64,000 bases of DNA from Latescibacteria bacterium UBA6620. Lineage in GTDB: Bacteria; Latescibacterota; UBA2968. Location of the stretch: positions 798-64,797 of the forward strand of contig DJHM01000010.1 of NCBI GenBank assembly GCA_002433075.1, given 5' to 3'. The position numbers and the translations under genes are program-made. This document shows, one piece after another, positions 40,965-49,501 of the stretch (the stretch's first letter is position 1; each line of letters opens with the position of its first letter). The notes below the pieces were generated by a model. The model saw only the letters and a list, made by a program, of their open reading frames with translations. It ran no database searches and was not told the origin of the DNA.

Positions 40965-42304
40965 GTACGTACGATGTGGCCAGAATGAGAGGCGATGCGG
41001 ATACCGTCTTTGCAGCCGCTGTACACGCGGTCGATGCGGAACAATGCGTGAAGTCCTTTGTCGCGCTGTCAGGGGACACGCTCTCGATCGACGATCAGGA
41101 ATACGATCTCGGCAACTTCGATCGGGTCATGGCCATTGGAGCGGGCAAAGCGACGCCCCGGATGGCCGTAGCGCTGGAGTCGGTGCTCGGGGACCGGATT
41201 ACGACTGGATTGATCAACACCAAGTACGAGCATACGGAGCCTCTGTCTCACATCGAGACTGTAGAATGCGGTCACCCCGTACCGGATCAGTCGGGCGTCG
41301 AAGGTACGAACAGGATCCTTGGATTGCTCGACGAGGCAGACGAGCGCACGTTGGTGATCTGCCTGCTCTCCGGGGGTGGATCTGCGATCCTGCCTGCACC
41401 CGTCGATGGCATCTCGCTCGAGGACAAACAGGAAACGACCCGTTTGCTGTTGTCGTGTGGTGCGAACATCGTGGAACTGAACGCTGTTCGGAAGCATCTC
41501 TCGCGCGTCAAGGGCGGCGGCCTCGCCCGATCCGCATTCCCAGCCACGGTAGTTGCGCTGATGCTGTCGGACGTGATTGGCGATCCTCTGGATGTCATTG
41601 CTTCAGGGCCGACTGTCCCTGACACATCGACCTACAAGACGTGCGCGGAAATTTTCTCGAAATACGACCTGACCGATGCCCTTCCTACCAGTGTAGCGGA
41701 GAGATTGAGGCTGGGTCTGGCCGGGGAGGTGGCCGATACGCCCAAACCGGGTGACGAAGCCCTCTCGCGCGTTCAAAACGTCGTCGTGGGAAGCAACGGG
41801 CTGGCTGTGGCTGCGGCACGGATGAAGGCCGAAGAGTTGGGCTACAACACCATCGTGCTTACGACACGCCTGGAGGGTGAGGCCCGTGAGATTGCCCAGG
41901 TGTATTCTTCGATCGGGAAAGAGATCCTGTCCAGCGGCAGGCCGGTACCACCCCCGGCGTGCATCATCGCGGGAGGCGAAACGACGGTGACAGTCGCAGG
42001 ATCGGGCAAGGGCGGTCGGAACCAGGAGCTTGCTCTGGCTGCAGCTCAGCAAATCTCGGGGTGGGCCCCCATCGTTATTTTCAGCGGGGGGACTGACGGG
42101 ACAGACGGCCCGACCGACGCGGCTGGCGCCGTGTCCGATGGCGATACGATCTCGCGCGCGGAGGCTGCGGGTCTGTCACCGAACGATTTCTTGAAGAACA
42201 ACGACGCCTATCATTTCTTCAAGCCCCTTGACGACCTCGTGATGACCGGGCCGACCGGTACCAACGTGGCTGATGTAGCTTTTGTGATGGTCGGAGACGC
42301 CTAG
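40961..42304 (+). CDS. Glycerate 2-kinase (GckA/MOFRL family)
   Basis: 447-aa class II glycerate kinase making 2-phosphoglycerate from D-glycerate and ATP. N-terminal DUF4147 domain with MAIGAGKATPRMAVALE and VICLLSGGGSAILPAP; central LNAVRKHLSRVKGGGLAR; ALMLSDVIGDPLDVIASGPT. The C-terminal MOFRL domain has IIAGGETTVTV-GSGKGGRNQE and SGGTDGTDGPTDAAGAV. ATG overlaps the phosphatase stop by 4 nt. It ends the LysR-kinase-phosphatase operon and overlaps the stop of the opposing transporter by 4 nt. Confidence 0.94.
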   Translation: MSTYDVARMRGDADTVFAAAVHAVDAEQCVKSFVALSGDTLSIDDQEYDLGNFDRVMAIGAGKATPRMAVALESVLGDRITTGLINTKYEHTEPLSHIETVECGHPVPDQSGVEGTNRILGLLDEADERTLVICLLSGGGSAILPAPVDGISLEDKQETTRLLLSCGANIVELNAVRKHLSRVKGGGLARSAFPATVVALMLSDVIGDPLDVIASGPTVPDTSTYKTCAEIFSKYDLTDALPTSVAERLRLGLAGEVADTPKPGDEALSRVQNVVVGSNGLAVAAARMKAEELGYNTIVLTTRLEGEAREIAQVYSSIGKEILSSGRPVPPPACIIAGGETTVTVAGSGKGGRNQELALAAAQQISGWAPIVIFSGGTDGTDGPTDAAGAVSDGDTISRAEAAGLSPNDFLKNNDAYHFFKPLDDLVMTGPTGTNVADVAFVMVGDA

Positions 42305-43185
42305 TTTCGATTGGCGAGAGCAATGCCTCCGCCGACCAGCACCACGCTGATGAGAAGTCCGGGGGAAAGGGGTTCACTGAGAAGCAGGTGGCTCAGGAAC
42401 ACGCCAAAGATCGGAGTGACGAACCCATAGACGCCGATCTGGCTCGCCCGATATCGCTTGAGCAGGTTCGTCATGACCAGAAAGCAGAAGCCGGCGATGA
42501 CGAAGCCCTGGTAGAGAATCCCTGCGTTGACGTTCGGCGTCAACGCGAGATCCAACGGGCGTTCGAGCAACGCACTCATTCCAAAGAAGATGGGCAGGCT
42601 GAGCCCCGACTGCCAGACGAGCAGCCTGGTGGGGACGATGTCCTGGGCGAGGTGTTTGGTGTAAACCTGACGGGCGCCGAGGAGCGTGGCGCTCGCGAGG
42701 ACCATGAGATCACCTCCCAGATAATTCCACTCGGCGCGAGCAAGGCTCTCCCCGAAGACGAGCAGGACGCCGGAGAAGGATAGCGCCATTCCGTAGAACC
42801 GCGAGGGCCCGCTCTGATCCCCGGGGATGAATAGGTGGGCGAAGAGCGCGGTAAAGAACGGATAAGCTGATATGAAAACGGTGGACCGCGCCGCGAGTGT
42901 ATGTTCGGTACCCGCGTTGAGAAGCCCGATTTGGGCGATGAACAGAACGAGCAAGCTTAGAATCCTGGAGAGTTCCCCGTGTGCCAGTCGCACACTCGTT
43001 CGGCTGATCAGGCACCAGGTCACGATGAACAATCCGCCGAGGAAAAATCGGAATCCTGCGAGGGCCAGGGGCGGGACACCGGCAAGGGCCACCTTGATGG
43101 CGACCGAGTTGCCCCCCCACAGTACGGCGGTGAAGAGTGTGATCGAAGCCGCGCGGCGGGTAAGTCGCTCGTTCTGGATGGTCAC
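42301..43185 (-). CDS. EamA/DMT-family transporter
   Basis: 294-aa integral membrane protein with ten hydrophobic segments arranged as two EamA repeats (AVLWGGNSVAIKVALAGVPP at the first repeat; VLASATLLGARQVYTKHLAQ at the second). Such proteins export metabolites or amino acids; the substrate is unknown. GTG at 43185 overlaps the stop of the upstream SdpI-like gene by 4 nt (GTGA); a start further upstream would sit deep in that gene. The end meets the glycerate kinase gene head-on with a 4-nt overlap. Confidence 0.9.
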   Translation of the reverse strand: MTIQNERLTRRAASITLFTAVLWGGNSVAIKVALAGVPPLALAGFRFFLGGLFIVTWCLISRTSVRLAHGELSRILSLLVLFIAQIGLLNAGTEHTLAARSTVFISAYPFFTALFAHLFIPGDQSGPSRFYGMALSFSGVLLVFGESLARAEWNYLGGDLMVLASATLLGARQVYTKHLAQDIVPTRLLVWQSGLSLPIFFGMSALLERPLDLALTPNVNAGILYQGFVIAGFCFLVMTNLLKRYRASQIGVYGFVTPIFGVFLSHLLLSEPLSPGLLISVVLVGGGIALANRN

Positions 43186-43793
43186 GATGCCAGATTCCGA
43201 CGGATCGTGAGAACGGCCCACAATGCGGTAGCCGTCCATGCCACGGCCCAGACGTAGTAAGGTTCTCCCCCCGCAGCCAGTGCCAGACCGAACCCTCCCG
43301 AACTGATGGATATCGCCGAGATCCGTTTCCGGAACTGAGGGGCGAGCCTGTGCGTGAACGAGAAGAGACCGCAGCGAGGTTGCCGGATTTCCGTACCCAG
43401 CAGGATGAGCAGCAGCGCGGCGACTCCACCGATAAAGTTCGCCTGGCGAGGAAGCACACCAAGGCCGATCCCGATTCCGAGGAAATGGGCGTAGCCGAAT
43501 CCGAAAATGGCGATGTTCCTGAGGGGCTCGAACAGTCCGATCCGTCTGAGCTGCCTGACCCGACCCTTGTCGATGTGAGGAATCAGAGAGAAGAACACGA
43601 AGACGACAGCGGCGCCTGTGGGATTCAGGTAAACGGCGATGTCCCGGTGGGCGTAAGTGCTTACATTCCCGTCAGCGCCCCAGTGGACGGGAATCCTGGT
43701 TGAGAGATGCGGATGGGAAACGATGGAAAGAACCCCACAGAGGGCGATGAGGATCAGCGGGGGGAAATTTTTCGTGAGAAGGCTCATAAGCAT
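43182..43793 (-). CDS. SdpI/DUF1648-type membrane protein
   Basis: 203 aa with about six hydrophobic segments. Residues 30-60 carry STRIPVHWGADGNVSTYAHR and AVYLNP, the DUF1648 signature (IPxHW...G) of SdpI-like proteins, some of which give immunity to a killing peptide in Bacillus. No toxin gene is next to it; it pairs with a DMT transporter. The ATG shares its bases (CATG) with the start of the divergent TPR gene, so one of the two starts is probably a few codons further in; Met3 (ATG at 43787) is an alternative here. Confidence 0.75.
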   Translation of the reverse strand: MLMSLLTKNFPPLILIALCGVLSIVSHPHLSTRIPVHWGADGNVSTYAHRDIAVYLNPTGAAVVFVFFSLIPHIDKGRVRQLRRIGLFEPLRNIAIFGFGYAHFLGIGIGLGVLPRQANFIGGVAALLLILLGTEIRQPRCGLFSFTHRLAPQFRKRISAISISSGGFGLALAAGGEPYYVWAVAWTATALWAVLTIRRNLAS

Positions 43794-45351
43794 GACGAAA
43801 TGCGGTGATTCAGGGGCGGCGGAGTATAGAGGGCGCAGCCTCCTCCGTCAAGCGTGTGGGCACATCTTTGCGCTGGTTGTTCTTGGCGTGGTTTCTCCCG
43901 TCTTGGGTCAGGATCACGCTAACCGAATCGAGGCGTACTTCAGACAGGGCCATCTTGACTCGGCCGCTGCGGAGAGCGAGACATTCGTGGCCACTTATCC
44001 GGACAGCGCCCAGGCTCAAGGATACGCGGGTACGATGTACGCCGCATCGGGGCGCGTAGAGGAGGCTGAGAATGCATTCAGACGCCTGACGGAACTGAGC
44101 CCAAAGTCTCCCGAAGGCTATCGGAGTCTGGCGGTGCTTCTGGCTCGGGCTGGTCGGTTCCCCCAGGCGGTGGGAGTCTTGAGTCGAGGCCTGGAACAGA
44201 TTCCCGGGTCCGTTCCGCTCCTGCTGCAACGTGGGGTTCTGTACGGCAATGCGGCCAGGGTGGAGCAGGCGGAGGCGGATCTGGAGCAGGTCATCTCTCT
44301 GGTCCCAGATCATCTTGAGGCGTATCAGAATCTGGCGCTCATCTTGACCGCGGCCGAGGCGTACGATCGCGCTCTTGCCGTGCTCGATCGGGCCCTTGCA
44401 ATCATGCCAAACCACCCGATGGTTCTCGTCAACCAGGGGGGGGTGCTTCATTCAAAGGGCGACCTGCCGGCGGCATTCGAGACGTACGATCGTGCGATGC
44501 TAGTTGCGCCGGAGGATCCTCAGGTACATCGGGCGCTCGGGTTTATGGCAGCGGAGGTTGGATCCTTGAAGGTGGCTCGCACCGCCTGGGAGCGAACACT
44601 CTCCCTGAATGCGGATGACCTTGAAGTCCGTAATGCGCTGGGGCAGCTTTACGTGAGTCTGGGCCAACACCAGGAGGGGATCGCCCAGTTCGAGGCCATC
44701 GTTGCCCGCGAGCCCCACGCGGCCCTGCCCAGACACACCCTCGGATTCCTGTATCGTGGGGCTGGCAGAACGGATGAAGCCAAACAGCAGTTCCTACTCT
44801 GCATCCAGTCCAAGCCCGGGTGGACAGAACCCTACAAGAGCCTGGGCGTTCTTCTCGTGGAAGCCGGGCACCTGGATTCGGCGATGGTGGTCTACGATGC
44901 GGTTCTGCGTGTCGATTCGACAGATGCGACGATCCACAATAACATCGGTTTTCTACATTCCCTTCGGAAGGATTGGGCGCGCGCCAAACTCGCCTATCAG
45001 CGAGCGATGGACACGTCCAGAGATGCCCGGGAACTCGCGGAGGTTCAGGAGAATCTCGAGGTCGTCCGGGCGATAGAGCAGGGCAAGATTCGCGTGCGGC
45101 ACATCGTGCTGGCGACGGCCTCCGAAGCCCGCAGCGTGCGTGCGTCTCTGGAGAACGAGGGTGACTTCGTCGAACTCGCGAGGACCCACTCGATCGACGC
45201 TTCCGGCTCCACGAGTGGGGACATTGGATTCTTCCGCAAGGGAGATCTCCATCCGGATTTCGAGGCTGCGGCGTTCAGGTTGGAGCCCGGGGAACTGAGC
45301 GATGTGGTCAAGACACCCGTCGGGTATCACATCATCCAGCGTATATATTGA
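43792..45351 (+). CDS. Secreted TPR-repeat protein with C-terminal parvulin (PPIC) domain
   Basis: 519 aa. A basic region and hydrophobic core (HIFALVVLGVVSPVLGQ) form a signal peptide. About ten TPR repeats follow (for example EEAENAFRRLTELSPKSPEGYRSLAVLLARAGRFPQAV). The last 90 residues are a peptidyl-prolyl isomerase domain (RVRHIVLATASEARSVRASLE; FVELARTHSIDASGSTSGDIGFF; LSDVVKTPVGYHIIQ). It should act in the periplasm, perhaps holding and folding client proteins. The combination of long TPR array and parvulin is unusual; most PPIC proteins have SurA- or PrsA-type N-termini. First gene of the 43.8-55.9 kb rightward set. Confidence 0.85.
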   Translation: MTKCGDSGAAEYRGRSLLRQACGHIFALVVLGVVSPVLGQDHANRIEAYFRQGHLDSAAAESETFVATYPDSAQAQGYAGTMYAASGRVEEAENAFRRLTELSPKSPEGYRSLAVLLARAGRFPQAVGVLSRGLEQIPGSVPLLLQRGVLYGNAARVEQAEADLEQVISLVPDHLEAYQNLALILTAAEAYDRALAVLDRALAIMPNHPMVLVNQGGVLHSKGDLPAAFETYDRAMLVAPEDPQVHRALGFMAAEVGSLKVARTAWERTLSLNADDLEVRNALGQLYVSLGQHQEGIAQFEAIVAREPHAALPRHTLGFLYRGAGRTDEAKQQFLLCIQSKPGWTEPYKSLGVLLVEAGHLDSAMVVYDAVLRVDSTDATIHNNIGFLHSLRKDWARAKLAYQRAMDTSRDARELAEVQENLEVVRAIEQGKIRVRHIVLATASEARSVRASLENEGDFVELARTHSIDASGSTSGDIGFFRKGDLHPDFEAAAFRLEPGELSDVVKTPVGYHIIQRIY

Positions 45352-45376
45352 CTCACGGCCGTAGCGTTAGAGCATT

Positions 45377-46375
45377 TTGAAAAAACCCGTTCGCATTCTG
45401 TTGTGGATCATCGGACTGTTCTTGCTGGGCGCCCTCGTGCATCAGCTGGGCGTGAGCCTCGTCGTCGACCGGGTTCGTGCCTTGGGTTGGAACATCGTAC
45501 CCGTGCTGTCGATCGCGATGCTATGGCACACAAGCAACACGCTGGCCTGGCGCGCATGTTTCGACCGGGACGATCCGGATCGACCCGGCTTCTGGTGGCT
45601 CGTTTACATCAAGCTGGCGGGAGAGGCTGTAGGCAACGTGACGCCGGCATCCCATCTGAGTGGTGAAGTCGCCAAGGTCTACATCCTCAGGCCGAAGATC
45701 TCCGCCACGCGGGGTTTACCCTCCCTGGTGGTGAACAAGACAATCGAAGTTATCAGCGGTTTGTTCTTCGCGGTCCTGGGAACGGTCCTCGCATTTCAGC
45801 TTCTCGAGATTGACGAGCAGATTCGTCTCGGATTGATTCTTGCGCTCGGCATGAGTTCGCTCGCGATCGGTCTGGTGTTTCTGGGCCAACGCAGAAACAC
45901 CTTCGAGTGGTTTCTCGACCTCCTGCTCAGGCTGAAAATCACGTTTCTCGAAAAGCGACGGGCTCAGATTCAGGAAACCGACCGGAACATCGCGGCGTTC
46001 TATCGGCGAAACCCACGGGGCTTTATCGAGTCCTTCGTTCTTCACGTGTTCAGCTGGATCTTCGGCACATTCGAGATCTACTACATTCTGATTACGCTGG
46101 GTGAACCTGTCACGTTCACGACCGCCCTGCTGCTCGCTTCTCTATCCACGATTATCACGACAGCTTTCTTTTTCGTCCCCTCAGGGCTGGGCGTCTTCGA
46201 AGGCGGCCACGCGTTCCTGTTCCATCTCCTCGGGCTGGATCCGGTCCTTGGACTGTCGGTGGGTCTGATCCGAAGGATTCGGAAAGTCTTCTGGGTCGCC
46301 ATTGGTTTCGGACTGATGACCGTCTACCGCCAGCCTCGTGACCCTCCCGTATCGCTCGAAGCTCCAAGTCCTTGA
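45377..46375 (+). CDS. UPF0104/AglD-type membrane protein (lysylphosphatidylglycerol-synthase TM-like)
   Basis: 332-aa protein with about seven to eight hydrophobic segments (LLWIIGLFLLGALVHQLGVS; SGLFFAVLGTVLAFQLL; FFFVPSGLGVFEGGHAFL). The family motifs VGNVTPASHLSGEVAKVYILR and PSGLGVFEGG are those of UPF0104/DUF2029-like flippase domains related to the transmembrane half of MprF and archaeal AglD. These proteins are thought to move or modify lipids, but few have proven roles. TTG start 26 nt after the TPR-PPIC gene; the stop overlaps a possible TTG of the TolC gene. No catalytic MprF half is attached. Confidence 0.85.
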   Translation: MKKPVRILLWIIGLFLLGALVHQLGVSLVVDRVRALGWNIVPVLSIAMLWHTSNTLAWRACFDRDDPDRPGFWWLVYIKLAGEAVGNVTPASHLSGEVAKVYILRPKISATRGLPSLVVNKTIEVISGLFFAVLGTVLAFQLLEIDEQIRLGLILALGMSSLAIGLVFLGQRRNTFEWFLDLLLRLKITFLEKRRAQIQETDRNIAAFYRRNPRGFIESFVLHVFSWIFGTFEIYYILITLGEPVTFTTALLLASLSTIITTAFFFVPSGLGVFEGGHAFLFHLLGLDPVLGLSVGLIRRIRKVFWVAIGFGLMTVYRQPRDPPVSLEAPSP

Positions 46376-46494
46376 CATTCCCTTACTTCTGGCACGTCAT
46401 TCGCAATTCCAGGTCTCACCGCCGTTTCTGGGAGGGCGAGTCTGTCTACATCGCAGGTTTGAGGCCGATCCTGCGTGCGGTGTGGAGGTTTTTG

Positions 46495-47856
46495 TTGCAA
46501 ACTGGCAACAGGTGTAGGCAAAATTCACACCCCCTGCTCTACTCCGTCCTGCTTTTCCTGGCGGGGTTTACGGGAACTGGCCAGGCCCAGACCTACGATC
46601 TGGGAGAGTGTGTCGATGCGGCGCTTGCGGTCAGTCCCGAGGTTCGTGCGGCCGATGCGGATCTGGAGATCGCGAAGGCCCTGGCAGATCAGGCTAACGC
46701 CTTACGCTTTCTGCCGAAGCTCGATCTGACTTGGATCCTGGGGCCGTCTCCTGAGGCAAGAGGGGACGCGCTGACAGGTGAAACGGACCTAACAAGTTTC
46801 AACGTGTTCAATAGGGCGGAGGTCACTTTTCTCCAGCCCCTTTACACGTTTGGGCGATTGGGAGCGGCTCGAGATGCCGCGATGGCAGGGATCGACGCTC
46901 GAACGGCGGGTGCGGCGGGATCCCGGGAGCGCCTTACGGCACAGGTCGCAGAAGCCTACTACGGTCTTCTGCTCGCTCACCACCTTTCCGATCTCGCGGA
47001 CGAGGCTCGAACGGAGATTGGAAAAGCGCGCGACCGAATCGACCGCGCGCTCGAGGAGGACGAAGGGGACTATACCTACACCGATCTTTTCAAACTCGAC
47101 CGGTTCGTGTTCGATGTCGAGGAGAACGGGAACAAAGTCATCAAGGGGCGGGCCCTGATCGCGTCTGCCCTGAAGTGCCTGATGGGACTCGGGATGGCAG
47201 ACTCCCTGCGGCTGGCGGAGGAGTCATTGACGCCGGTTGAGGCAGGAATCGGACCCCTTTCTTCCTATCTTGATCGATTGCCCAGGCGCCACGATCTAAA
47301 GCAGCTTGCGGCAGGGGTCAGGATCCTGAAAGCTCAGGCTGAAGCCGCACGAGCCGAGTTTTACCCGCAATTGTTTCTGGCGGGACAGTTCAAGTACAGC
47401 TACGCGCCCAATCGGGATAATCAATCGAGTCCTTTCGCGAGAGACGATTTCAACTTTCTCCAGGCAGGAGCAGCGATCGGACTGAGGCAGTCTCTTGCGT
47501 TTGGCCAGACCTCGGCCAAGGCTCGGAAGATGAAACTGGAACACGTGAAGCTGACGTATCAGCGTGATCTGGCGAGGATGGGGGCGAGTCTGCAAATCGA
47601 GGGTGCGTATCGCGATCTGATCGAGGCACAGGCGAATCTGGCTGCCGCCCGAAAGGCGCGAAGAACGACCCGGCGCTGGTTCATTTCGTCCCGGGATGCG
47701 TTCAACGCCGGCCTCGAGGAAGCGAGTGAGTTGATTGATGCGGTGAAGGAGTACGGAATCATTCGTGGGAAGTATTTCGAAGCGGTTTACAAGTTCAACA
47801 AGGCCTGGATCGCGCTGAATCTGGCGACCGGTCAACCCATACATCCAGCAGGGTAG
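46495..47856 (+). CDS. TolC-family outer-membrane channel
   Basis: Outer-membrane efflux/secretion channel of the TolC type, about 453 aa. Signal peptide HPLLYSVLLFLAGFTGTGQA, then two half-repeats (YDLGECVDAALAVSPEVRAADADLEIAKA; later RHDLKQLAAGVRILKAQAEAARAEFYPQLFL) and long helices (RMGASLQIEGAYRDLIEAQANLAAA). Three starts compete. TTG 46495 has GGAGG at 6 nt and is preferred. GTG 46480 has no Shine-Dalgarno. TTG 46372 overlaps the stop of the previous gene (TTGA), a pattern common in this genome, but gives a long pre-signal tail. No HlyD-type adaptor or inner-membrane pump is adjacent except the RND protein at 50106. Confidence 0.85.
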   Translation: MQTGNRCRQNSHPLLYSVLLFLAGFTGTGQAQTYDLGECVDAALAVSPEVRAADADLEIAKALADQANALRFLPKLDLTWILGPSPEARGDALTGETDLTSFNVFNRAEVTFLQPLYTFGRLGAARDAAMAGIDARTAGAAGSRERLTAQVAEAYYGLLLAHHLSDLADEARTEIGKARDRIDRALEEDEGDYTYTDLFKLDRFVFDVEENGNKVIKGRALIASALKCLMGLGMADSLRLAEESLTPVEAGIGPLSSYLDRLPRRHDLKQLAAGVRILKAQAEAARAEFYPQLFLAGQFKYSYAPNRDNQSSPFARDDFNFLQAGAAIGLRQSLAFGQTSAKARKMKLEHVKLTYQRDLARMGASLQIEGAYRDLIEAQANLAAARKARRTTRRWFISSRDAFNAGLEEASELIDAVKEYGIIRGKYFEAVYKFNKAWIALNLATGQPIHPAG

Positions 47857-47917
47857 CGTAGATACAACAGACGTTTCGATGCATACCGGAGCCGAGGTTC
47901 TGGTCGAAAGGGATCCT

Positions 47918-49381
47918 ATGATCAAGCAGGCCGTCATCATTGCCGCGGGCGCCGGGAGCCGCCTGAATGGCCACAGCGACCTTCCTAAGCCACTCGTCCC
48001 GATCGCGGGCGTCGGGTTGCTGAAACGCACGCTTCTCACGGCCGAGAGGGCAGGGATCGATCTGTTCGTGATCGTGACGGGCTACCGGTCTGAAGAGATC
48101 AGGGCGGCGATCGATGGGGATGCGCAAGTGACGGCGCACGTCGAATGGGTCGAGAACTCAGACTGGAGGAAGGGAAACGGTCTCTCGGTGCTGGCGGCGA
48201 AGCCGTTCGTGAACGATCAGCCATTTATCCTGACGATGGCGGATCATCTTTTCGACCCAGAGGTTTTCGTGACCATGCAGAATACGCCTCTCGGGTCCGG
48301 AGAATGTTCGCTGGGTGTCGATTATCGAATCGATCAGGTCTTTGACATTGACGACGCGACCAAGGTGCGCGAGCAGGGCGGCCAGATCGATGCGATCGGA
48401 AAGACTCTGACGGACTACAATGCGATCGATACGGGCGTGTTTTCTTGTTCTCCGTCCTTGTTCGACGCGTTGGAATTGGCGGTCGCGCGTGGTGAAGATT
48501 CGCTGTCGGCCGGAATCCAGGAGCTCTCAGCGAGCGGTCGGATGCGGACATCGGACATCGGAGATTCGTTCTGGACCGATGTTGACACGCCTGAGGCGCA
48601 CAGGTTCGCCGAAGATGCTCTGATTTCGGCGCTGGGTAAGCCTACCGACGGGTTTGTGTCCAAGCACTTCAACCGGAAAGTTTCCACCCGAATATCACGG
48701 GTGTTGGTGAAGACACCGCTCACGCCGAACCACATCTCCCTTCTGGCGATGGGGATCAGCTTTTTGGCCGCTTACCTGATCGCAGATCCGTCCTACCTGT
48801 CACTTGCGATCGGCGGTCTTCTGTTTCAGTTCGCGAGCATCGTCGACGGATGTGATGGGGAAGTCGCGAAGCTAAAGTTCAGAGGGTCGAACCTTGGAGA
48901 GTGGGTCGACACCGTGGCCGACAACGTTTCTTACCTGGTCTTTTTCGTCGCGATCGTCGTGGGGATGTATCGACATACAGGCGACCCGAACCTACTTACG
49001 CTTTCGTTTTTCGTGATCGTTTCTCTTGCGGTTGCACTGTCGCTCGTGTTTGTCTACCTGCGGCTGTCCGGGTCGGGGAGTATCGTGAGTTTCTACGAGA
49101 CCTTCCTGGAAGAGGTCCCCAGAGAACGTCGCGGCTGGTTCCACCGCGTTTCGGATCGGTTCAAGTTCGCGAGTCGCCGCGACTTCTTCGCGGCCGTGTT
49201 TGCGCTTCTGGCCGTGATGGGTGCCCGCACCACGATGTTCTGGATTTTCGCAGTCGGGTCGAGCTTGATCACGCTCTCCATCCTGATTTACACCGGGCAT
49301 CTGATGAGGTCGCGAGGTTTCTGGCCCTCCCGTCGGGTGACGCCCGTCGAATCCGAGCTGGTATCCGAAAAGGCCGACTGA
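47918..49381 (+). CDS. Fused sugar/inositol-phosphate cytidylyltransferase - CDP-alcohol phosphotransferase (IPCT-DIPPS-like)
   Basis: 487 aa. N-terminal nucleotidyltransferase (IIAAGAGSRLNGHSDLPKPLVPIAG; ILTMADHLFDPEVF; IDTGVFSC) activates a phosphorylated sugar or inositol with CTP. The C-terminal CDP-alcohol phosphatidyltransferase domain has the motif VDGCDGEVAKLKFRGSNLGEWVDTVADN split as DG-CDGEVAK and G-EWVDTVAD, and about five hydrophobic segments. The same fusion in thermophiles makes di-myo-inositol phosphate. Here the acceptor could be a lipid (diacylglycerol-like) or a second polyol phosphate. ATG 47918 has AGGGA upstream; the ATG at 47879 is possible. Myo-inositol-phosphate synthase is not in the window. 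Confidence 0.88.
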   Translation: MIKQAVIIAAGAGSRLNGHSDLPKPLVPIAGVGLLKRTLLTAERAGIDLFVIVTGYRSEEIRAAIDGDAQVTAHVEWVENSDWRKGNGLSVLAAKPFVNDQPFILTMADHLFDPEVFVTMQNTPLGSGECSLGVDYRIDQVFDIDDATKVREQGGQIDAIGKTLTDYNAIDTGVFSCSPSLFDALELAVARGEDSLSAGIQELSASGRMRTSDIGDSFWTDVDTPEAHRFAEDALISALGKPTDGFVSKHFNRKVSTRISRVLVKTPLTPNHISLLAMGISFLAAYLIADPSYLSLAIGGLLFQFASIVDGCDGEVAKLKFRGSNLGEWVDTVADNVSYLVFFVAIVVGMYRHTGDPNLLTLSFFVIVSLAVALSLVFVYLRLSGSGSIVSFYETFLEEVPRERRGWFHRVSDRFKFASRRDFFAAVFALLAVMGARTTMFWIFAVGSSLITLSILIYTGHLMRSRGFWPSRRVTPVESELVSEKAD

Positions 49382-49392
49382 GCCTTCCATCC

Positions 49393-49452
49393 AAGGGGAA
49401 CCTTTGTCAGTCTGGCTCGTCTTGAGGACGACGACTGGCGAAGGTTCCCCTT
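49393..49452. repeat. Long imperfect stem-loop between the IPCT-DIPPS and mlaC-like genes
   Basis: A nested hairpin of about 60 nt: outer 12-bp helix AAGGGGAACCTT / AAGGTTCCCCTT, middle helix GTCAGTC / GACTGGC, inner helix TCGTC / GACGA with loop TTGAG. No T-run follows on either strand, so it is not an ordinary terminator. It may stabilise or separate the two mRNA parts, or be a small palindromic repeat element. Confidence 0.7.
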
Positions 49453-49501
49453 CGTGTGTCCAGACGAATCCTAAGTCGCTAAAAAACAAGGAATATTTGA
49501 G

